In this document: one piece after another, positions 17,545-27,424 of the stretch | Position numbering within the stretch: position 1 is the stretch's first letter | Layout of the letters: each line of letters starts with the position of its first letter | From: Bacilli bacterium | GTDB taxonomy: Bacteria > Bacillota_I > Bacilli_A > RF39 > UBA660 | NCBI GenBank assembly: GCA_016283935.1 | Contig: JAEENX010000003.1 | Span: forward strand, 1 to 63,955 | Length of the DNA stretch: 63,955 bases | Direction of reading: 5' to 3' | Translations under genes and position numbers: made by a program | The notes under the pieces: generated by a model | The model's input: the letters and a program-made list of their open reading frames with translations, nothing else | Databases searched by the model: none | Told to the model about the DNA's origin: nothing

Positions 17545-19305
17545 TTACATTTCTTGTAAGTATAGGTCTTTATAAAATTGGTTATTTTTAATTAATTCTT
17601 CGTGAGTACCTTCACCTATTATTTTACCATCATCAACTATAAATATACGATCACAGTCAATTATTGTAGATAATCTATGAGCTACAATTAAAATAGTATA
17701 TTCACCTTGCATATTATTTATAGCTGTAGTTATTTCTTTTTGAGTTTCATTATCTAAAGCACTTGTAGCTTCATCAAATAGAATGATTTCAGTTTTTAAA
17801 AGTAATGCTCTTGCAATAGCAATTCTTTGTTTTTGTCCACCAGATAGTATTACACCGTTTTCTCCTAATTTAGTATTATATTTATTTGGAAGAGACATAA
17901 TATAATCATCTATTCTAGCTAACTTACACGCTTCTCTTATTTCTTTCATAGTTGCATTTTCTTTAACTGCAGTAAAATTTTCTTTAATAGTAAAATTAAA
18001 TATATATGGGTTTTGAGTAATAAGAGAAATATTATTTCTTATAGATCCTTTAGACAAATCATTTAAATTATATCCATCTAATAATATTGAACCAGAATCA
18101 ATATCATATAATTTAGTTAATAAACTAAATAATGTTGTTTTACCAGCTCCAGATTTACCGACAAAAGCAACTTTTTCATTTGGTTTAATAGTAAAATTCA
18201 TCTTATTTAAAATCTTTTTACCTTTTTCATATCCAAATGTTACATTTTTAAATTCTATATTTCCTTCTATTTTTTCTACTTCAACATTTCCAAATTTTTC
18301 TTTTTCAAATTTATCACCATCTATAATTTCATTAACTCTATCAAATGCTAATTGGAAATTTTTTAAATATCCCATTAACTCAGACATACCAGATAATAGA
18401 TTTTTAACTCTATCTTTGTAATAGAATAATGTTATAAATACAGCAATAGTTATGTATCCCTTTGTATGTAATACCATACATAAAACAATATAGAAGAAGC
18501 TTACAAGTGTAGATGTTAACCTAGCTAAAACTCTTATACTGCTTAATCTAGTATCCATTTTATTACTTTTATCAATTATTTCAGTAATTCTATTTCTAAT
18601 CTTATTTAATATAGAATCACCAGCATTTAATACTTTAACATCTCTAGATCCTCTTATAACTTCTGAAGTAAGACCGGTTTTTTCTTCATTTAACTTTCTT
18701 ATTTCTTTAGCACTTTTATATCTATAATCAGCATGCCATTTATCAATTAAGAATATAAAAATTGCAGTTATAAATGAATACACAAATACAATTTTATTCA
18801 TTATGAATACAGAAGCAACAATACCTATTTTACCTATTACATTTGTAATCCAATAAGTTGTTTCCATGAATACTTGAGATAAATCACCAGTATCTTTGTT
18901 TAATCTATCAACAAATAAGCCAGACGAATTGGCATCTATTTCAGATGTTTTAATTTTTAAAGTTTCATCAGCAACCTTCATTTGAATTCCAAGCATTGTT
19001 GATCTATTTATTCTTCTATAAGTATAAGTTTTAAAAAACATCATAAATGAACTAACAATTTCTAAACAAGAGATAATAATTAATACTTGTAATAATTGAT
19101 GCATTTCATCGCCTGAAATATGCATTATCAATTTAGCTGATAAAAGAGGCATAATTACACCCATAACAGCTTCAAACAAAGAAACTAAAGCATAAATCAC
19201 TAAATATTTTTTACATTTCAGAAAATATTTAGAAACCATTTTTATAGATTTAAATAAACTAGTTTTCTTTTCTTCTTTTACTTTTTTCTTTTTATTCTTC
19301 TTCAT
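17545..19305 (-). CDS. ABC exporter, fused permease-ATPase
   Basis: 586 residues from ATG 19305 (MKKNKKKKVKEEKKTSLF). A membrane domain of about six helices (40-320) is followed by an ATPase domain (about 350-585) with Walker A GKSGAGKTT, signature LSGGQKQR, Walker B EIILFDEATSALD and the switch histidine in VAHRLSTI. This is the MsbA/multidrug/lipid exporter half-transporter type, which would act as a homodimer since no partner gene adjoins it. Cargo unknown. GGGAGTG precedes the chosen ATG; the upstream in-frame start has no site. Confidence 0.93.
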   Translation of the reverse strand: MKKNKKKKVKEEKKTSLFKSIKMVSKYFLKCKKYLVIYALVSLFEAVMGVIMPLLSAKLIMHISGDEMHQLLQVLIIISCLEIVSSFMMFFKTYTYRRINRSTMLGIQMKVADETLKIKTSEIDANSSGLFVDRLNKDTGDLSQVFMETTYWITNVIGKIGIVASVFIMNKIVFVYSFITAIFIFLIDKWHADYRYKSAKEIRKLNEEKTGLTSEVIRGSRDVKVLNAGDSILNKIRNRITEIIDKSNKMDTRLSSIRVLARLTSTLVSFFYIVLCMVLHTKGYITIAVFITLFYYKDRVKNLLSGMSELMGYLKNFQLAFDRVNEIIDGDKFEKEKFGNVEVEKIEGNIEFKNVTFGYEKGKKILNKMNFTIKPNEKVAFVGKSGAGKTTLFSLLTKLYDIDSGSILLDGYNLNDLSKGSIRNNISLITQNPYIFNFTIKENFTAVKENATMKEIREACKLARIDDYIMSLPNKYNTKLGENGVILSGGQKQRIAIARALLLKTEIILFDEATSALDNETQKEITTAINNMQGEYTILIVAHRLSTIIDCDRIFIVDDGKIIGEGTHEELIKNNQFYKDLYLQEM

Positions 19306-19430
19306 AAAACACTCCCATATATATAATATCAATAAAGCAGTATATATAATAGTATAAATTTAATAAAATATGTTACTTTTTATATTTATCTTACCTTAAA
19401 ATTAATATATAATATATGTTGGTGGAAAAT

Positions 19431-19985
19431 ATGATTAACTATCCTGGAAAAGCAAAATCAAATTATACTAAAACTGTTAATTATTCAAACCGAGGAATGG
19501 ACTTAGAAGAATTAATAAATCTATCTAATGAATATTACTTACAAGAAGATATAGCAGTTATATATAAGAAGCCTACTCCTATTACTATAGTTGACGCTTC
19601 ATTTGATTCTCATGGAAGAGTTATTACAAAAGCATATTTTAAAGAACCATCTACCCTAGATTACAATGGTCTATACAAAGGTAGATATATAGATTTTGAT
19701 GCTAAAGTTACAAAAAGTAAAACATCATTTCCACTTAGTAACTTACATGAACATCAATATCAACATATGAAAAATATTATAAATCACGGTGGTATTACTT
19801 TCTTAATAATATCGATTAATAATAAATATTATTATCTAGATGGATTAGATATTATTAATTTTATAAATACAAATGATAGAAAATCTATTCCAATTGAATA
19901 TATTGAATCAAAAGGAATTGAAATAAAAGCTAAAATAAAGCCTAGATTAGACTATATTAAAGCAATTGATGAAAAATATTTTTAA
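19431..19985 (+). CDS. recU: Holliday junction resolvase RecU
   Basis: 184 residues from ATG 19431 (MINYPGKAKSNYTKTVNYSNRG). The Firmicutes Holliday junction endonuclease, acting with RuvAB in recombination and chromosome segregation. Active-site region: YKKPTPITIVD, STLDYNGLYKGRYIDFDAK and FPLSNLHEHQYQHM with GGITFLII. An ATG at 19416 lies in the likely -10 (TATAAT at 19407-19413) and lacks a ribosome site, so 19431 is preferred. It is 15 bases upstream of the PBP gene, the conserved recU-ponA order of Bacilli. Confidence 0.96.
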   Translation: MINYPGKAKSNYTKTVNYSNRGMDLEELINLSNEYYLQEDIAVIYKKPTPITIVDASFDSHGRVITKAYFKEPSTLDYNGLYKGRYIDFDAKVTKSKTSFPLSNLHEHQYQHMKNIINHGGITFLIISINNKYYYLDGLDIINFINTNDRKSIPIEYIESKGIEIKAKIKPRLDYIKAIDEKYF

Positions 19986-20000
19986 GGAGGAACAATAAAA

Positions 20001-23000
20001 ATGGTAAAAAAATCTACTAAAATTAAGTCAGCTAATATAAAGAAATCAATTAGTACATTAAAAAAACCAAGAAAAACTAAAACTCCTAAAGAAGAAGTAA
20101 TAATCACTGTTAGAGAGGATCAAGATCCTCCAATAAAAAAAGAAGTAGTAAAGAAAACTACTAAAAAGAAAACAGTCGCTAAAAAAACAACCACAAAGAA
20201 AGAAACTACTAAAAAAGCTGCTGCTAAAAAAACTAATAAAAAGGTAGAAGCAAAAAAGACTACAAAAAAAACAACAACTAAAAAGACAGCAGCAAAGAAA
20301 ATAACAAAACCTAAGAAAAAATTAGAAAAAGCTAAAAAAGCCAAAATAGTTAAAATTGATAAAGAAGAAGCTAAAAATAAAGCTTTAAAAATTCTCTATT
20401 CTATCGGAGGTTTCTTTAAGATTTTAGGTCTTATAATATGTAAAATCTTCTTAAACTTACTAAAGGGTCTTAAAAAATTACCAAGAAAATTGTATAATGG
20501 TGTTAAGACTAAAATAGAAAATGTTAAGTCTAAAAGAAAAATTAAAGAAATAAAGGATAAAAAAGAGAAAAACAAAAAAGAAACAAAGATAATACAAGAA
20601 TCAAATAAGGAAGATGATATTGATTTATCTAAGTTATCTAAAAAAGAAAGAAATAAATACTTACTTAATGCAGATAGCTATACAGATATTAAAAAGATTA
20701 AATATAAAGAAACATCATTCCTACTTTGGATTCCTGCATTTTTTGTTAATAGAGCTAAGGTGATAGGATACGATATGAAAAGATTTGGAAAAAGAATCAA
20801 GTATGGTACTTGGAAAGATAGATTATTAATAATTATAATGTTAGGATTAATTGCTGGTTTCTCATGCTTAGTTGCATTATGTATATATGTAATTGCTACT
20901 GCACCAGAAATTAATGAAAAGAGATTATATAAATCAAATTCAACTATTCTTTTAGATAAAGATGGTAATGAATTTGCAAGACTTGGATCTGAAAACAGAG
21001 AAAAAGTTACATATGATGAAATACCAGAAGTATTAGTAGATGCAATAATTGCAACAGAAGATTCAAGATTCTTCCAACACAATGGTGTTGATATTGCTCG
21101 TTTTACTAAAGCTGCATTTGGACAAGTACTTGGTCATTCAGACTCAGGTGGTGGTTCAACACTTACCATGCAAGTTTCAAAGAATGCTGCAACAAATACT
21201 AAACACTCAGGTATTGAAGGTATTATAAGAAAGTTTACAGATATTTATTTATCAGTATTCGTATTTGAAAAACAATATACAAAAGAACAAATCATGGAAT
21301 TCTACGTTAATATTCCAAACTTAGGTGCTGGATCTTATGGTGTTCAACAAGCAAGTAAGATTTATTTTGGTAAAGAAGTATCAGAATTAAACTTAGCTGA
21401 AGCTGCAATGATTGCTGGATTATTCCAAGGTCCTTCAGCATATAACCCATATGTTCATCCAGAAAGAGCTGAAAACAGACGTCAACAAGTTTTAGGCTTA
21501 ATGTTAAGACATGGATATATTACTCAAGAAGAATATGAAGCTGCTAAATCAGTTAATATTGAAGATTTATTAGTTGGTATAGAAAATACAGGAATAAGTG
21601 AATACATTGGATTTATTGATACAGTTGTATCAGATGTAAAAGATAAAACTGGAAACAATCCAGACTTAGTATCTATGACAGTATACACTACTCTAGATCC
21701 TGAAAAACAAAAAGGTATAAATAATATTTATAATACATATAATTTTAAAAATGAATATTCAGAATTAGGTATGGTTATTGAAGATGTTCCAACTGGTGCA
21801 ATTGTTGCAATCGGAACAGGACGTAATTTAAAGAAAATCGAACGTGGTTATAACTACGCTACAGATATTCATAGACACCCAGGTTCAACTGCAAAACCAG
21901 TATTAGACTACGGTCCAGCATTTGAATATTTAGGATGGTCTACATCAAATACTGTAATCGATGATGAATATACATACTCAGGTGGTGGAAAGATTAAAAA
22001 CTGGGATAATAAATATGATGGTGTTACTACAGCAAAAGCTGCATTAGCAAGATCAAGAAATATCCCTGCCCTATATACTTTCCAACAAACAACAAATGAA
22101 CAAAAACTAGAATTTGCTACAAATTTAGGATGGAGACCTGAAACTGATACTAGAGGTGAAAACTTATCAGCTAAAACTCCACAAGATATAAAAGGACGTA
22201 TATTAGAAACATGTTCAATTGGTGGTTTCGAAGGTGTATCTCCAGTAGAAGCTGCATCAGCATATGGTGCATTTGCAAGAGGCGGAACTTATATTGAACC
22301 ATATACATTTACTAAAGTTGTTTATTCAGATACAGGAGAAGAATTTAATTTCACTCCTAAGAAAGTACAAGTAATGGATGAAGGTACAGCTTATTTAGTT
22401 ACTGTTGCATTAAGATATGCCGTTACAGGTGGAACAATTAATGTTGGTAAAGCTAACGGAGCTGAGGTTGCAGCTAAAACAGGTACTTCTACAGTAGATG
22501 GTGCAACTATTAAAGCATTAGGATTAAAAGGAAATATAATTGGAGATTCATGGGAAGTTAACTACTCTTCAAGTGCTGTTATAGCATTATGGTATGGATA
22601 TCCATCAATAGATTCAGAACATTACTTATTATCAAGTGAAGGTGGTACTGCACGTAATAATATTGGTAAACAATTAGCAACTATTGCTCATGCAAAGAAT
22701 GCTACATTCACTAAACCAGCAAGTGTTAAAACTGCTACAGTTGAACTTGGAACTTCTCCACTTCAATTAGCAAGTGAGTATACACCAGCAGATTTAAAAG
22801 AAACTGCATATTTCAGAGAAGGAACTGTTCCTACAGAAACATCTACAAGATTCTCTAAATTAGGAGATATTAATAACTTAAGAGCTTCATCAACAGCTAC
22901 AAGTGTTACATTATCTTGGGATGCTGCTCCTACTCCAGATCAAAAGAATGATCAATACTTAAGAAATTACTTCAGTAATGATAAATCAGCATACAAACCA

Positions 23001-23549
23001 TGGGCTGATAAATACTATCAAGAAAGAGTTAATTATAATAATTCAGTATTCGGAGACTTTGGTTACAGAGTTTATATGGTAACTGCAGCTGGAGCAACTG
23101 AAATAGGATTTACTACAAATACTACATTTACTACTAACGTACAATTCAATACAGCAACAAGATTTATAGTTAAAGCAAGTTATAGAAACTTCACTGCTAA
23201 TATGTCTAACGGTAAAGAATGTACAGTTAATCCAAATTCATCTGGTAATACAGGTGCATCTGGAGATCAAACAATTGGAAATATTAGTTTAGGATTAAGT
23301 ATTAAACCAACAATTAATCAAGCTAAGAGTTTAAACTATGCTGACTATGTTACAGTAAATGGTAAAACAGTATCTCAAATAAAGGCTTCAGGTGAAACAA
23401 TTAGTTTATCAGTAGAACATCGTGATAGAGTTAGCAACAATAAAGTTGAAGCAGCTAACCTACAATGTTCAGGAAGTTATAGAACATATATAACAGTATC
23501 ATATAAAGGAAAAACAGCTCAAATAAATAAGGATTTATCTGGATGCTAA
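20001..23549 (+). CDS. ponA: Class A penicillin-binding protein with a long lysine-rich tail
   Basis: 1182 residues. Peptidoglycan glycosyltransferase and transpeptidase. Residues 1-280 are a very basic cytoplasmic tail with many KKTTKK/AAKK units and a hydrophobic stretch at about 131-158. The main membrane helix is at about 283-303. The GT51 domain has ATEDSRFFQHNGVD and GGSTLTMQVSKN. The transpeptidase domain has STAK (about 629), SRN (about 684) and KTGTS (about 825). A fibronectin type III-like module (LRASSTATSVTLSWDAAP) and a C-terminal domain follow. The tail is far longer than the short cytoplasmic ends of ordinary PBP1 proteins. AAGGAGG precedes the start. Confidence 0.96.
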   Translation: MVKKSTKIKSANIKKSISTLKKPRKTKTPKEEVIITVREDQDPPIKKEVVKKTTKKKTVAKKTTTKKETTKKAAAKKTNKKVEAKKTTKKTTTKKTAAKKITKPKKKLEKAKKAKIVKIDKEEAKNKALKILYSIGGFFKILGLIICKIFLNLLKGLKKLPRKLYNGVKTKIENVKSKRKIKEIKDKKEKNKKETKIIQESNKEDDIDLSKLSKKERNKYLLNADSYTDIKKIKYKETSFLLWIPAFFVNRAKVIGYDMKRFGKRIKYGTWKDRLLIIIMLGLIAGFSCLVALCIYVIATAPEINEKRLYKSNSTILLDKDGNEFARLGSENREKVTYDEIPEVLVDAIIATEDSRFFQHNGVDIARFTKAAFGQVLGHSDSGGGSTLTMQVSKNAATNTKHSGIEGIIRKFTDIYLSVFVFEKQYTKEQIMEFYVNIPNLGAGSYGVQQASKIYFGKEVSELNLAEAAMIAGLFQGPSAYNPYVHPERAENRRQQVLGLMLRHGYITQEEYEAAKSVNIEDLLVGIENTGISEYIGFIDTVVSDVKDKTGNNPDLVSMTVYTTLDPEKQKGINNIYNTYNFKNEYSELGMVIEDVPTGAIVAIGTGRNLKKIERGYNYATDIHRHPGSTAKPVLDYGPAFEYLGWSTSNTVIDDEYTYSGGGKIKNWDNKYDGVTTAKAALARSRNIPALYTFQQTTNEQKLEFATNLGWRPETDTRGENLSAKTPQDIKGRILETCSIGGFEGVSPVEAASAYGAFARGGTYIEPYTFTKVVYSDTGEEFNFTPKKVQVMDEGTAYLVTVALRYAVTGGTINVGKANGAEVAAKTGTSTVDGATIKALGLKGNIIGDSWEVNYSSSAVIALWYGYPSIDSEHYLLSSEGGTARNNIGKQLATIAHAKNATFTKPASVKTATVELGTSPLQLASEYTPADLKETAYFREGTVPTETSTRFSKLGDINNLRASSTATSVTLSWDAAPTPDQKNDQYLRNYFSNDKSAYKPWADKYYQERVNYNNSVFGDFGYRVYMVTAAGATEIGFTTNTTFTTNVQFNTATRFIVKASYRNFTANMSNGKECTVNPNSSGNTGASGDQTIGNISLGLSIKPTINQAKSLNYADYVTVNGKTVSQIKASGETISLSVEHRDRVSNNKVEAANLQCSGSYRTYITVSYKGKTAQINKDLSGC

Positions 23550-23576
23550 AAGACTAGAATTATCTAGTCTTTTTTC
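23548..23576 (+). terminator. ponA terminator
   Basis: AAAGACTAGA pairs with TCTAGTCTTT, with T6 after it, directly downstream of the TAA at 23549. Confidence 0.9.
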
Positions 23577-23649
23577 ATGCTATTCATTGACTTTAAATTG
23601 TATATTTTATATAATTATATTGGAATAAAATAGATAGGGTTGATTGTAC

Positions 23650-26460
23650 ATGGATAATCAAGAAAATGTAGAACTACAATATGTCGATGAATTTGGTAAT
23701 CCAATAGATCCATCACTAATTGACGCAAACGGCAATTATATCGGAAATCAAACAATTGAATACGTTGATGAGAATGGTAATCCAATAGACCCTTCTCTAA
23801 TCGATGCCAATGGTAATTACATTGGAAATACTCAATATGTTGATGAAAATGGAAAACAAATAGATGCATCATTGGTACCAACAAGTGTACAAGAAAACAC
23901 TATCGATCAAAATGCAGTTGCAAATCAATTAGATATAGCAGCTGGAACAGCTTTACCTCAAACTGAAAACATCGTTCAAGATGGAAATTACGAAGGAATG
24001 GTTACATTTGATTATAACAATGTTGCTATTTCTGATATAGTTAATTCAATAATCTTAGATGCTATTAATCGTGGATCATCAGATATTCACTTTGACCCAA
24101 ATGATGATGGTATTAAAGTTAGAATACGTATAGATGGTGAATTATATGATTATACTATAGTTCCACTATTCGTTAAGAGAAATATGATTACTAGAATTAA
24201 AATTATTGCTGGTATGAATATTACTGAATCAAGAACACCACAAGATGGTGCAATTCGTACAGAATTAGATAATAAGACTATAGATCTTCGTGTATCTTGC
24301 TTACCTACTAACATGGGTGAAAAGATAGTTATAAGAATCATGGATTATTCAATGTCTGCTAAAGGTATTGAATCTCTAGATTTCTCAGAAAGTAATTTAG
24401 CTAAAGTAAATAAGATGTTATCTTTACCAAATGGTATAGTATTAGTAACTGGTGCTACTGGTACTGGTAAATCTACTACAGTATATTCAATGTTACAAAA
24501 GTTAAATGTCGAAGGAAGAAACTTAGTTACAGTAGAAGATCCTATCGAAATGAATATTCCAGGCATAAATCAAGTACAAGCTCAAGCTGATATTGGTTTA
24601 ACCTTTTCTAATGTTTTAAGATCAATTTTAAGACAAGATCCAGACGTAATCATGATTGGTGAAATAAGAGACGATGACACTGCTAAAATAGCTGTAAGAG
24701 CTTCTATTACAGGTCATTTAGTATTATCTACAATACATACAAACAACTCATTATCTACAATCGAAAGATTTATAGATATGAATGTAGAAAGATATTTACT
24801 TGGTACTTCCCTATCTGGTATTGTTTCTCAAAAACTTACAAGAAGATTATGTCCACATTGTGCTAAGAAAAGACCAACAAATGAATTTGAAAAAGAAACA
24901 TTTAAATCAGCATTAGGAATTGATGTAAATGAAATCTTAGAACCTGTTGGTTGTTCAGAATGTAATCATGGATATAAAGGAAGAATTGCTATACAAGAAG
25001 TATTATTAATTAATCCCGAAATCAGAGAAGCTATTTCAAGAGGTGCTTCTAAAGAAGAATTAAGAAAAGCTATTTACTCTGAAAATGGAGCTAAAACAAT
25101 GCTTCAAGATGGATTAGAAAAAGTATTAGCTGGTAAAACTTCATTTGAAGAAGTAATAAGATCAATAGATTTGGAAGAAGACTTAGAATCAGTTAAAGAT
25201 GAAACTATTGAAGTTAAATCTGAACCAGTTAAAGTAAATGAAGTTAAAGAAGTTAAGGAAGTTAAATCCTCTAAACCTGAAGAAGTTAAAGCAGAAAGAA
25301 TTATAATAAATAATGAATTCTCTCCAGAAGAAGTTAAGAAACTTATCGAAGAAGAATTAAAAAATAGAAACATTACTTCTAAAACCCCTACTCAAGAAAT
25401 TGATATTGAGGAAATTAAAAAGATAGTAAAAGAAGAAATGAAATCTTCTCAACCTAAAGAAGTTGAAGTTAAAGTTCCTGAAATAAATGAAGAAGAAATT
25501 AAGAAATTAATTAAAACTGAATTAGATCAAACAAAGGAACAAATTGATACTGAATTAGAAGAAAAATTAAATAAACAAAAAGATTCTATAACTGATAAAT
25601 TAGATGACATTAATAATAAGATAAGAACAGTTAATCTAAAAGAAAATACAGTTAAACCTACTCCAATCAAAGAACAAGCTGAAAAACAAGAAAAAGCAAA
25701 AGTTGAAGATAGAAAAACTGAAATAAAAGAAGAAGAAAAAACTGAAAAAGACTTAAAACCTGAAATTATTAAAGCATTTGAATTAAGTAATATAGATGAA
25801 AAAGTAACAACAAAGAAGAAAAAGACAGAATATGAAAAAGCAAAAGATTCACTTAAAGATTTCTTAAATGAAACTAATGAACCTACATATATTAAATTAG
25901 ATAAAAAGAAAACTGAACGTGAAGAATTAAAAGAATTATTAAATGATAAATCAGATCAAATTGTAATATCTACTAAACAAATTAAGACAATTGATACTAA
26001 ATCTAAAAATAAGAAAAAACTTGAAAATCTAAAGCTTAAAATAGACGCTAAGAACGAATTATTCCAAGATGAAGTATTAATCGATCCAAAAGATTTATCT
26101 TTAAATAGCAACGTAAAAGTTGTTGATGAAGATATCTATGAAATTGATGATACTGTATTAGTTAATCCAGAAGATATTAGTTTAGATAAAGATGTTATAA
26201 TTGAACATACAATTGATGATTTAGACGAAATTATAAATACAGAAATGGATGTAAATAAAGTTGAACCACAAGTTGTAGAAGAAAGAACTGATGAAGATCA
26301 AGATAAATATATTGATCAAACATTTGACCAATTATATAACGAAATTGAATCATCTACATCAGAATATGATGTTGATGACATAGACTTATCTATTTTAGAC
26401 AATATGACTAAACCAGAATTAACAGATGAAGAAATAGATAGAATATTAGATGAAGAATAA
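23650..26460 (+). CDS. PilB/GspE-type secretion ATPase with added repeats and charged tail
   Basis: 936 residues from ATG 23650. The central 370-residue core is a type II secretion/type IV pilus assembly ATPase: Walker A GATGTGKST, Asp box and Walker B DPDVIMIGEIRD, His box HLVLSTIHTN, and a CPHC...CSEC zinc knuckle. Residues 1-80 hold three tandem copies of a unit like YVDENGNPIDPSLIDANG, replacing the usual N1 domains. Residues about 510-936 are a highly charged, Glu/Lys-rich, probably coiled and disordered extension with repeated EVK and IDPKDLSL/VNPEDISL units. A TTG two codons upstream is rejected. It would power the fibre built from the 16228 prepilin or similar. Confidence 0.9.
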   Translation: MDNQENVELQYVDEFGNPIDPSLIDANGNYIGNQTIEYVDENGNPIDPSLIDANGNYIGNTQYVDENGKQIDASLVPTSVQENTIDQNAVANQLDIAAGTALPQTENIVQDGNYEGMVTFDYNNVAISDIVNSIILDAINRGSSDIHFDPNDDGIKVRIRIDGELYDYTIVPLFVKRNMITRIKIIAGMNITESRTPQDGAIRTELDNKTIDLRVSCLPTNMGEKIVIRIMDYSMSAKGIESLDFSESNLAKVNKMLSLPNGIVLVTGATGTGKSTTVYSMLQKLNVEGRNLVTVEDPIEMNIPGINQVQAQADIGLTFSNVLRSILRQDPDVIMIGEIRDDDTAKIAVRASITGHLVLSTIHTNNSLSTIERFIDMNVERYLLGTSLSGIVSQKLTRRLCPHCAKKRPTNEFEKETFKSALGIDVNEILEPVGCSECNHGYKGRIAIQEVLLINPEIREAISRGASKEELRKAIYSENGAKTMLQDGLEKVLAGKTSFEEVIRSIDLEEDLESVKDETIEVKSEPVKVNEVKEVKEVKSSKPEEVKAERIIINNEFSPEEVKKLIEEELKNRNITSKTPTQEIDIEEIKKIVKEEMKSSQPKEVEVKVPEINEEEIKKLIKTELDQTKEQIDTELEEKLNKQKDSITDKLDDINNKIRTVNLKENTVKPTPIKEQAEKQEKAKVEDRKTEIKEEEKTEKDLKPEIIKAFELSNIDEKVTTKKKKTEYEKAKDSLKDFLNETNEPTYIKLDKKKTEREELKELLNDKSDQIVISTKQIKTIDTKSKNKKKLENLKLKIDAKNELFQDEVLIDPKDLSLNSNVKVVDEDIYEIDDTVLVNPEDISLDKDVIIEHTIDDLDEIINTEMDVNKVEPQVVEERTDEDQDKYIDQTFDQLYNEIESSTSEYDVDDIDLSILDNMTKPELTDEEIDRILDEE

Positions 26461-26476
26461 TTCTTCATCTTTTTTA
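26448..26476 (+). terminator. Terminator whose loop is the stop codon
   Basis: AGATGAAGAA (26448-26457) and TTCTTCATCT (26461-26470) flank exactly TAA, the stop codon. T6 follows. Confidence 0.92.
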
Positions 26477-26483
26477 TTGCAAT

Positions 26484-26510
26484 AAAAAAACTAGGAATAA
26501 ATCCTAGTTT
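26484..26510 (-). terminator. tsf terminator
   Basis: AAACTAGGA (26488-26496) and TCCTAGTTT (26502-26510), with T7 on the minus side, 9 bases after the tsf stop. Confidence 0.9.
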
Positions 26511-26518
26511 TAAATTTA

Positions 26519-27397
26519 TTAGTTACCTAATTGTTTAGCAACTTCTTCAGCGAAGTTTTCAGATCTCTTTTCCATACCTTCGCCTACTTCGTAACGGTAC
26601 ATAGCAATAACTTCTCCACCGTTATTCTTAACGAATGTCTTAACATCCATAGAAGAATCTTTAACGAATTCTTGATCAACTAAGCAGTTTTCTTTGTAAT
26701 ACTTAGAAATTCTACCAGCAACCATCTTTTCAGCTATATCAGCAGGTTTTCCTTCTTCTATAGCTTGAGCTTTTAATACTTCTTTTTCTTTTTCGATTAC
26801 TTCTGCAGGAACTTCATCAGCCTTTAAGTAAGCTGGTTTCATAGCAGCAGCTTGCATTGCTACATCTTTAGCACATTCTTCATTAGCACCTTCAGTAACA
26901 ATTAATACAGCAATCTTTCCACCCATGTGGATGTATGAACCAAAGTTTTGAGAAGCAGTTTTAGTAACAACTTCAACTCTTCTTAAAGATAATTTTTCAC
27001 CAATCTTAGCAGTTTTAGCAACAACTAAGTCAGCTACTGTTCCTTCAGTTCCTTCTACAGCTAATGCATTAACTTCATCTAATGATTTAGCATCATTAGC
27101 TAAAGCAGTTTTAGCGATAGTTTCAACTAAATCAACGAATTCAGCATTTTTAGTAACGAAGTCTGTTTCACAGTTTACTTCGATAATAGCAGCTTTATCT
27201 CCATCGATAATAACGTTTGCTAAACCTTCAGCAGCAATTCTGTCAGCTTTTTTAGCAGCTTTAGCAATACCTTTTTCTCTTAACCAGTTAACTGCAGCTT
27301 CGATGTCTCCATTGCATTCAGTTAATGCTTTTTTGCAATCCATCATTCCTGCACCAGTTTGATTTCTTAATTCATTTACGTCTTTAGCAGTAATCAT
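26519..27397 (-). CDS. tsf: Elongation factor Ts
   Basis: 292 residues, normal length. It is the nucleotide exchange factor for EF-Tu. The UBA-like N-terminal domain (1-55) has LRNQTGAGMMDCKKALTEC, the signature TGAGMMDCKKAL. NCETDFVTKN is the second hallmark. The core and coiled-coil domains follow, ending VGEGMEKRSENFAEEVAKQLGN. It is 27 bases downstream of rpsB in the standard rpsB-tsf operon. The ribosome site is AGGAG. Confidence 0.98.
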   Translation of the reverse strand: MITAKDVNELRNQTGAGMMDCKKALTECNGDIEAAVNWLREKGIAKAAKKADRIAAEGLANVIIDGDKAAIIEVNCETDFVTKNAEFVDLVETIAKTALANDAKSLDEVNALAVEGTEGTVADLVVAKTAKIGEKLSLRRVEVVTKTASQNFGSYIHMGGKIAVLIVTEGANEECAKDVAMQAAAMKPAYLKADEVPAEVIEKEKEVLKAQAIEEGKPADIAEKMVAGRISKYYKENCLVDQEFVKDSSMDVKTFVKNNGGEVIAMYRYEVGEGMEKRSENFAEEVAKQLGN

Positions 27398-27424
27398 ATT
27401 ATATTCTCCTATCTATTCTTAATA

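Noticed and set aside
20120-20344. Minus-strand open frame opposite the lysine-rich PBP tail
   Set aside because: It is the antisense of a repetitive Lys/Thr coding stretch, giving a low-complexity Phe/Val protein with no ribosome site.
23650-23890. CRISPR-like direct repeats at the start of the PilB gene
   Set aside because: The repeats are in frame, diverged and code for a repeated protein unit; there are no spacers or cas genes.
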